A stretch of DNA of 64,000 nucleotides from Lunularia cruciata. Its lineage: Eukaryota; Streptophyta; Marchantiopsida; Lunulariales; Lunulariaceae. Both the position numbers and the translations under genes were made by a program. The notes beneath the pieces are model-generated. The model was not told where the DNA came from. It did not search any database and saw only the letters and a program-made list of their open reading frames with translations. The stretch lies in assembly GCA_948567375.1 (NCBI GenBank), contig OX419759.1:43625493-43689492 (forward strand), written 5' to 3'. Below, piece after piece: positions 56,785 to 64,000 of this stretch (within the stretch, counting starts at the first letter, position 1; each line of letters starts with the position of its first letter).

Positions 56785-59057
56785 AAGAAAGATTGTTATG
56801 CAATTGAAGGCAATACTCAATATTGTGGCCAAGGAAAAGTTGGAAGAGGCCTTTCTATATGAGCTGAAGTTGCTTGTGCAAGAAATTAGGAGAAGGAAAG
56901 CAAAGGACATGGAGTTGAATACATTGTTAATTTGCTTTAGAGACAGAGTAGATAAGAAGATGACATAAGTAGGAAAGAATGTATTTGTCAACTTAGATTT
57001 AGTTAAAAGTGATGTATATAATGTTACTTGTACTCTGAGTGAAAGTAGAGTTGTCCAATCTAAAGTTTTGATATTGGAGACTAGGTGACCTTGGATGAGT
57101 TACTAGAGTTGTTTGGAACAATTAAGATAAAGAAGGAAGTAATAGTTAGTACAATCATGACTTCAGTTTCAATTCAGACTGCATATGTGATAGTCATAAA
57201 AGATGAAGTAGAAGTAGTTGATGAACCCAAAGTGCAAGAGACACTTGTTGGTAATTTGGGTTAGAATGCTGAAGGTGAGGTAGTACTTGGATCATATTAG
57301 GGTAATATTAATTTTAGATTTGAAGCAATTGATCTAAAGGGGTGGAATGTCAATTCTTATATGGATATTTGAAAGAAATACTTGAAGTAGTTTAGAAATT
57401 TTTTCTAATTGCTAAGTGCTTTACCTATTCAAAGCAGACATTTGCAATGTTTGGTATTCAGTATTTTGAGCAAAAGTTGAGTAAAGCAAAGTGTTCAACC
57501 CAATACTCATCATTTTGCTTAATTTTGAGTATCAATCTTGTGTTTTCCTTGTGAATGTGTGGAGAACTTTGGATTGCAATTCAAAGATTGTATATGTTGG
57601 ATTCTACAATTCTGAATTTCCCTTTGTGTGTTTGATCTTGAGTAGATAACAATTGAAGCAATGCCTTGATGGATCTATGAGAATTGTAGTGTTGGTAGTA
57701 TCTATCTCTTGTGATTGCAAGCACTAGATTGATGCAAGGTTCTCTGCATGAGGAAGTTGCACCTTCAATGGAGGGGTGGAATGTGATTCCAAGGTGAAGT
57801 CACTTCATGGTGAAGTAGCCTTCTTTGAATCCGCTGAATCATCACAATTGAGACTGGATTGGAAAGCAATTGAAGACTTGTGATTGTGATCAACATTTAA
57901 TTGATACAAGAATTGCTATTGAGCACTTGTTACTCTCTTCTAGGTGAGGTCTCTGCCAAAGAGGCTAAAGATAAAATCAAGAAGAACAAAATTGCTACAT
58001 TGTACTTCATACTTTACCATTCTTATATCTCAGTGGGAACAAATGATTATTTACCCATTGTTGCAAAAGTGATACTTGTGGGGTTGTCACATGTTTTTGG
58101 CACCGCTGCGAGGATACAAACTTGGGAGTGGAAGAATAAAAAGTAGCTTTGTATGCTGTATGTCCAACAAATATGAATGTTTGCATTGAGAGATCAAAAA
58201 GAAGAGAGGGTGCAAAGACAAAATTTACAACATGAAGAAGGAGAAGAAGAACACCAAAAAAACAAACTCATTGCTAAATAACTTGAGAAGGAGGCATTGG
58301 ACTTGAAACTTCTCCATGATGTGCAAGATGCCTTGAGATAACTCAAACACTAGAAGAAAGAAGTTGAGTGGCAAGATTTTTTTACAACCCTTCATCCTAA
58401 ACAAAAGAAGGATGCTAGTGGAAAAAAATATTTCCTATGACACCACATACTGACTTCCCCAAAAATTGTGAAGGGAGCTGGTTATTTGGAAAGGATGATT
58501 TGTAACAAGATTACATGAATCCTAACAGAAAAAAAAGCTAATACATCTTAGGCAACATCCTTCAACCTGTTTAATGGAATCTTGAAGAGCAATTTGATGA
58601 TATTGACACCCTTCCACAAGCACGAGTTGGAGAAGTGGAAGCTTTGGTAGAAGATCCAATATTGCATTTGGTACCTTGGGAAGCTTGGCCCCGACCCGAA
58701 TTACAATCTTCTAAGGGTGATTTGGATCAACCAAGTTTGATACCTTTGCAGCCTAACCTTCGAACAGTTGTCATGTCATCACACCTTGTAATGGAACAAG
58801 TTTATTAGAAATATAAGGGAACAGAACAGGATGAAGACTTGGACAGCTTTATTGCGGAGTTTGAAGTAATTTCCTTTGTCAATAAGGAACACAACTCTGC
58901 CAATAGGCTGCAGATTTCCGAAGTTTGCTCCAAAAGAAAGCTCGGAGTTGGTACATCCATGTCACTCAAAATGGATTCAGGCTAGCCAACTACATGGAAC
59001 TTTGGGATAAATTCTTGGAACTACTCTAGGAAGTTGATTATGATATGAGTGTATTGT
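56785..59057 (+). mobile_element. Element J: truncated family-2 element (LTR part, primer-binding site, gag start)
   Basis: 56785-58091 matches the last third of the family-2 LTR: the coiled-coil codons (56800-56970, YELKLLVQEIRRRKAKDMEL), the LTR frame's end, the AT-rich tail, and TTGTCACA at 58091. A tRNA-Asp-like primer-binding site (TTTTTGGCACCGCTGCGAGG, 58094-58113) follows, then gag from about 58177. Similarity ends near 59057 inside the capsid. The rest of the element is absent from the window. Confidence 0.85.
58177..59057 (+). pseudogene. Element J gag remnant
   Basis: It starts MFALRDQKEERVQRQ. A Lys/Glu-rich coiled coil with ALDLKLLHDVQDALR follows, then DLDSFIAEFEVISFVNKEHN (about 58835-58895), the capsid start seen in element A. 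It contains many stops. The N-terminal coiled coil, deleted in A, is present here and in D. Confidence 0.75.
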
Positions 59058-60479
59058 AATCTTGGAATAAATATGGCAGCATAATATAACTATTTCCACC
59101 TCCTAACTTTGATGTCATTGCAATGTGAACTGCAAGAGTTGTAGGAGTTGAGACCACAAGTGTGGCTTGGGCAGCAGTGTGTAGTGATAGCGATGCAGAT
59201 GGGTATCCTTGGGCAGAAGTACTTGCCATTGAGGGTTTTCTTGCATTCTAATAAGAGTATTTGGTGACATGGGAGAGAATGCTTCCTCTGGGCTTAATGT
59301 ATCAGAGTTCATGCAGCATTCTATGGAATAAATAAACATGGCCATAGCAGGTAGCTGAGATGAGTAGAGAGGACATACACCTCAGCCAGAAGTGGTGCCA
59401 AACATGTCAACATGAGGAGCTTGTCCGGGAATGGGGTATACAGGATGCTGTGGGAGAAGGGGAAGTCAGTACAATCCTTGTGCTGACAAACACTGATGTT
59501 TACTTGGCTTAGAGAGGAGGTGTAGACAAGATTCCCATAGCAGTTTGTAATTCCACTCCAATTTGAGAATCTCCAAGAGACACTAACCCTCACAGATAGC
59601 TCTCATGTCTATCACCCTTGCAAGTTCTATGGCCTCCTTGGTATGGTCCTTGATGCATTTCCTTTCTAGAATCTTGTTGAGGAATTCTCTTATGTACCCT
59701 TCTGCAAAATCAGACGACAGTTACATGAGTGGCATCTCCTCAGATACTTAGATCATAGGGCCAACATCCATAATGCATCCTTATTTCATGGCAACCTTTG
59801 ATTTCCACAGTCAGAATCATACCCTCTCCTTCAAGCCCATAGGTGAACATAGGACCCTATGTTCATCTGGGTTATGAGAGATAAGTGAGTTGGAAAGAAT
59901 TCCCAATCTACCAACTCAAACAGACTCTTTGGGTTGGAAGTTTACCCACTAAAGGGGCAAAAGACCCACTTAAATAGCTATTCTAACCCTAAAAATAAAT
60001 TGTGTCTACCTAATCACTTCTCTTTTTGTGGCTGCCACATTCTTACTTGCTTGCACCAAGAATGCCAATTGACTCTCCTCCCTTAGATGTCCGTTGCCTG
60101 GATGCACCTACTATGAATATCATTAGAGTGCCACTGAAATCTTATTTGCTACCTACCTCTTTTGTCATAATACAAGAACCCTCAGAATTGTGTGCTCATA
60201 TTCCCTTAATTAGCCAGCCAATAAAGAAGGTTCCATAACACATCTCTCCTTCTCCTGCAGTTGGGCTTAGTCGGCCTGTAGAGTTTGTCTCCCGCACAGG
60301 GGCTTAGTTAGCCTGTAGAGGTCCTCTCCCCCATTGAATGTTCATATTTGTCAGATAAACATAGATAAACAATCTGTAGGAAAAAAATTATAAGACAAAG
60401 ATGAGCTGAGCCCATTACGTAGTATCCTGCAATCCATCACTATCCTGCGCTGCTGTACCATCCTGTCCATAGTTTCTCA
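59058..60479. other. Unassigned region
   Basis: No recognisable gene. A minus-strand open stretch near 59580-59700 (KGYIREFLNKILERKCIKDH) looks protein-like, but I cannot place it. Open frames of 60-90 codons at 59115-59593 (minus) and 60026-60238 (plus) have no familiar motif. A short direct repeat, GGGCTTAGT-GGCCTGTAGAG, occurs at about 60256 and 60302. Confidence 0.4.
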
Positions 60480-60870
60480 CCCCTTTGACTTGGTACCCTT
60501 GCCCAGATAACAAATTTCTTTCATAATTTCAAGTATCATATTGATGATCAGTTCATCAACATAGACTATCAATAAAATCATATTATCACCAACTTGCAGG
60601 CAATACAAACAAGAATATAAAATAAAACTTGAAATCCAATGAATAAGAGATAGTAAATTTTTTTTGCATTCCAAGTTCAAGGAGATTGCTTAAGTCTATA
60701 AAGAGACTTTTCTATGCACAACATTTTTTGGATATATTGGATCTTCATATTGAGATAATTCTTTCATGTAGACATCCTCAATGGACATCTAATATGAAGC
60801 AACCATCTGGATATGAAGATTTAGGCATCATATCCGGATGTATGTTTCATATAGACTTCCTTATATATAC
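60480..60870 (-). pseudogene. Ty1/copia reverse transcriptase remnant
   Basis: On the minus strand it reads EVYMK-like and SLYGLKQ-like decayed sequence (about 60690-60780), then LQVGDNMILLIVYVDELIIN (about 60540-60600). The latter matches the copia RT active-site block (Tyr-Val-Asp-Asp), here with the second Asp changed to Glu. Only a few hundred bases remain. Confidence 0.65.
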
Positions 60871-62636
60871 TCATAGGACCATAAAAATTCCAAATAAAGT
60901 GAATTTCCTTTTTATTAGCAGGAAAACCCACCAACTCCTAAGTTTGTCTATCACATAGTTTTCTAACTTCAAGCTCCCTTGCTTGCACCCATTTTCATGA
61001 TGCATTATTTCCTCAAGAAATTTTGGTTGTTGCTCTTGGATAGCCTTCACCATATATATGCATAGTGTTGTGCTAAAAATCCTTCAAATTTAAAGCATCT
61101 CATAGTATATTTGACCTGTGTACATGTCATTCATCGAGGAATAAGTTGAGATTGAGAAGCACTATTTGTAATCTCATCTAAATGATTTGGAATTTCTAAG
61201 GACCAAAATTATAAGTGGACTAGGTAAGGATTGCTTGAGAGGTTGTTTGGCTTGTTACCTAATTCTCCAGCCTCAAATACTCCAATAAGCAAAAAACCTA
61301 TGAGAAAAAAATCAAGAAATGTTGGAAGACTCTGAACTACAAATAAGATAGGTAACATATTCATTCTTGAGGGTTCATGTCACCTACTCTTTTATACCAC
61401 GCCTCAAGATCTAAAGTGAAAAAGAGTCATAAATAAACATAATTACTTGATTTGTAGCAATATGGATCTTGATGTCTAACTTAAACATCCTATCTATTTC
61501 GGATCTAAATTTTCATCCTACAGGTACAGTGTATTTCTTAGACTTGTCAACAAAAGCATCATCTTGGTTTATGAAAACTTGATACAAATTCTCAATAATA
61601 TTTCCAACAAAACTATATGATTGGTAGTTGTAGCCAAGCAAAGGACTTCTCCTGAGCCACTAAGCTGCTCCACAGGAGTTGAGAAAGGTATACTGCCTAT
61701 GTGAGTCATCATTAGTATTCAACCAAAAATTTAGACAATGTTTATTTAGGGCTGAATATACTAGCTTGATTAGTCATGTTGTTTGAGCATCAAGAGTCAA
61801 CAAACATTCTTCCTCACTCTTGGTCATTTGATGCAACAATGTGAGTTATTACGAGTAGATGATCTTTGGAGTAGGAATCTTCGTTCAGATTATGTTGTTG
61901 AGTGAGCTTACCTAATTGAATATAAGCTTATCAAAAAATTCTTCTAGTTAAGAGTCAATGAGTTCTAATAGTGAATGCAAGACTCGTCTATTGTGGATTG
62001 TCCGTGTGTTATGTGCAGTTTTTGTGAGGATTGACATTTGTTAATGACATCTCCACAAAGTTAACTTCATATCGCTTTCCTTTTTCTCTCCTGGAAAACA
62101 ACACCTGATCCTGAGTGGTAAGAGCATTGCGATCACCTTGTAGCTTCATCTTTTCAAAGACAAACATTGGGACTATGTCCACAAATCGAGGATAAATATC
62201 TCTAATAGGCAAAGAAGCCTCAAAAAGATTTATACTCCTTTGTTAGACCTTCGATGGTGTGTAGTGTAAGATCAGGATTTAAAACCTTCATCCGAATGCT
62301 ATTGAGTTGCTCAGCCAAACCATGAATGTAATCAAGATAGTTTTGCTTATATTGTCTTTCTTAACCTTCATTTATTGCTACTTCAATTGAAGCTTTCTTG
62401 TCTCTTTGAAATCTAGAAAAGATTTGTCAATACATCCATTTCAAACCTCCAGACCTCCTTGGGACTGTCAACCCCAAGGAGTACATAATGAAACAGTGAT
62501 AATAAAAACACAAAAAAAGGCAATACACTGCCTGATTAGTATGTTTCTTCCAAGCATGTACATTAGAATATGAAGGAGCACCAACCGGACAAACTTCAGA
62601 AATATATTATTAGCATGTGATCTCTATCAACACTTT
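60871..62636. other. Unassigned AT-rich region
   Basis: Short open frames only (60871-61053 minus, 62009-62212 minus), with no motif I recognise. Part may be further copia debris given the neighbour at 60480-60870. Confidence 0.35.
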
Positions 62637-62700
62637 GACTGTCAGGCAGGAGATCCAAATGGTAAGTGCAACCTGAGGTGGCATTTGTTGTGTTCAACTG
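62637..62700 (-). pseudogene. Degenerate class III peroxidase exon fragment
   Basis: About 50 bp match the last exon of the peroxidase at 63550-63600, including GGAGATCCAAAT on the plus strand. The minus strand reads NTTNATSGCTYHLDLLP where the gene reads DTTNGTFDSTYYLDLLTG. The flanks do not match, so this is a small relic of a second peroxidase copy in the same orientation. Confidence 0.55.
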
Positions 62701-63352
62701 TAGAGGCAGTTCAGAATCAGAACTGACTTTCCGCTTCATAGTTTTAAATGAAGTTCAAAGCGATTATAACCTTCTACCAAATTTGAATTGACATATTTAC
62801 ATAAAAACTGGCGTTCATATGGCTGAATCTTGCCGTGTATGTAGGATGTTATGATGATCAAGCCGGTGCACAGATGATGCGTCATTTATGTCAGGAGAGG
62901 CTTTCTCAAGGAATGGAACAATTTATTAGCATCCGGCCTAATGGAACAGATTTGAGTGAAAACTGACATCAAATTCGAGGCTTGGCTATGGCTGATTCTT
63001 ATATGTCAAAGATCTCAAACCAAGGTCTTATGCACATTAGTACTCCGTACAAGTAAGATGTTATAATTGAGGAGCGCAAGGTACAGAGAATGCACCGCTT
63101 ATTGTTTCAGAAGTAGGATGAATCTTCCACACATATGATCGATCTGAAGTAGATCACGAACCTAGAATTCTCAATCAACTACCACTGGCCATGACTATGA
63201 TGCTTGTTCTTGTTGGTTCCTACATGCTTACTTCTCCAGGACCTTGAGATGAGCTCTGTTTTGCTAGCATAACGTGGCTTATTGCATCAATTGAGCAGAA
63301 AAAGACACTTGTATAGGTAATGGTGCCTGAAATGAGCCCTACAATCAGTTCT
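62701..63352 (-). other. Peroxidase downstream region
   Basis: Non-coding on both strands as far as I see. The part nearest 63352 should hold the peroxidase 3' UTR; an AATAAG-type signal lies near 63280 on the minus strand. No other feature is evident. Confidence 0.4.
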
Positions 63353-64000
63353 CTAGGACTTTGGCTCAACAACAGCACAATGTTCTCTCCAGCCGTATGA
63401 GTCCACGGTCTGAATGTTGCCCATTTTGATCATGGCCTCTCCAAAATCGTACAAAAATGATTCAGAATTTTGTGCTGCTTTGATAGCATACTCCAAACCC
63501 AACGGGTCGGTCAAGAGGTTGACATCCGATTGGAGAAGTCCCTTGCCTGTAAGGAGATCCAAATAGTAGGTAGAATCGAATGTGCCATTCGTTGTGTCGG
63601 CGGCAATGAAATTGAGAACTTGATCTCGTGGGCATTTAGTCTTGAGCCAGGCAGCAAAAGCGGCGTCCATGGAAGGATCGGTGATGTTCTGACCCTCAAA
63701 ATCGTAAAGTCGCTCGTGGAATGCTCCACAATGGAATTGCCCGATTGAATGACCGCCTGCGTTTATAAATTGCGGAGAAAGGACCGGACGTTACGGTTTA
63801 ATAGCACGACTTGGTTAAACGTCTTGAAATTATATGGAGAAAGCAATAAGGTGTAGGGAGCAGATGGTACCGAAATTACAAGTAGACACTTTGAACAAGA
63901 TCATAAAGATGCAGATAGTCCAGGTTGAGCGTGATACCTGAGAGAATAATCATGTCCCGTGCATCAAGTCCAACTTTGGCAAAAGTAGCGACCAGCTGGG
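63353..64000 (-). CDS. Class III peroxidase, 3' exons (5' part beyond the window)
   Basis: Two exons are visible: 64000-63938 and 63756-63353, with a 181-bp GT...AG intron (63937-63757). The upstream exon ends QLVATFAKVGLDARDMIILS. The next begins GGHSIGQFHCGAFHERLYDF, where His is the proximal haem ligand of plant peroxidases and the Cys is a conserved disulphide residue. The intron position just before this His motif is typical of the family. Then come DPSMDAAFAAWLKTKCP, FDSTYYLDLLTGKGLLQSD, and the C-terminal MGNIQTVDSYGWREHC with the last conserved Cys, ending VVEPKS. Class III peroxidases are secreted and use H2O2 to oxidise phenolics in cell-wall formation and defence. No frameshift is seen, so it is probably functional. 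Isoform unknown. Confidence 0.92.
63757..63937 (-). other. Peroxidase intron
   Basis: On the minus strand the donor is TCTCAG/GTATCACG (63938/63937) and the acceptor AAACGCAG/GCGGTCAT (63757/63756). It is a phase-1 intron splitting the Gly codon of the Ser-Gly-Gly-His motif. Confidence 0.9.

Noticed and set aside
60256-60325. Short repeat GGGCTTAGT-GGCCTGTAGAG as a regulatory array
   Set aside because: It has only two units, with no known factor site and no nearby gene.
1-64000. CRISPR arrays, rRNA, tRNA genes and bacterial operons
   Set aside because: No regularly spaced short repeats, no rRNA-like sequence and no tRNA cloverleaf were seen. The tRNA-Asp-like stretches are primer-binding sites next to LTRs.

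Overview
This window looks like nuclear DNA of a land plant with a large, retrotransposon-rich genome. About nine tenths of it is nested Ty3/gypsy LTR retrotransposons and their debris. The only recognisable host gene is the 3' half of a class III (secretory plant) peroxidase on the minus strand at the right edge (63353-64000), with a spliced intron. A gymnosperm is my best guess, but nothing in the sequence fixes the lineage.

Three gypsy families are present. Family 1 has ~0.68 kb LTRs (TGTAACACCC...GGCTCACA), makes 4-bp target duplications, and encodes one gag-pol frame plus an upstream zinc-knuckle ORF. Its best copy, 48979-56780, has nearly identical LTRs and a single nonsense codon. Family 2 has unusually long LTRs of ~3.74 kb (TGTGGTACCCACA...TTGTCACA), and an ~850-codon reading frame lies inside each LTR. 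Family 3 (42970-48978, with an older copy at 39456-42331) carries a C5 cytosine DNA methyltransferase between protease and reverse transcriptase, and a PHD finger after the integrase.

Layout: 1-1808 is the right end of a family-2 LTR with a tandem duplication. 1809-39298 is an old minus-strand family-2 element (D), split by a family-1 element (H, 5349-12850), by a plus-strand family-2 element (A, 13761-34852, TSD ACCAT) and by a solo family-1 LTR (35958-36646). Element A is itself split by a solo minus-strand family-2 LTR (14759-18501), a solo family-1 LTR (24068-24758, TSD GTAC) and a rearranged minus-strand family-1 insertion (26549-30255). Then come the family-3 copies separated by family-1 LTR fragments, the young family-1 element E, and the LTR and gag start of another family-2 element (J, 56781-59057). 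The right end (59058-63352) holds mostly unrecognised sequence with a Ty1/copia RT remnant and a short degenerate peroxidase fragment.

The most notable content is family 3: a retrotransposon that carries its own predicted DNA methyltransferase and a histone-reader-like PHD module. It is followed in interest by the coding-capable long LTR of family 2. Most genes here are broken by stops and frameshifts; element E is the only copy close to coding-competent.
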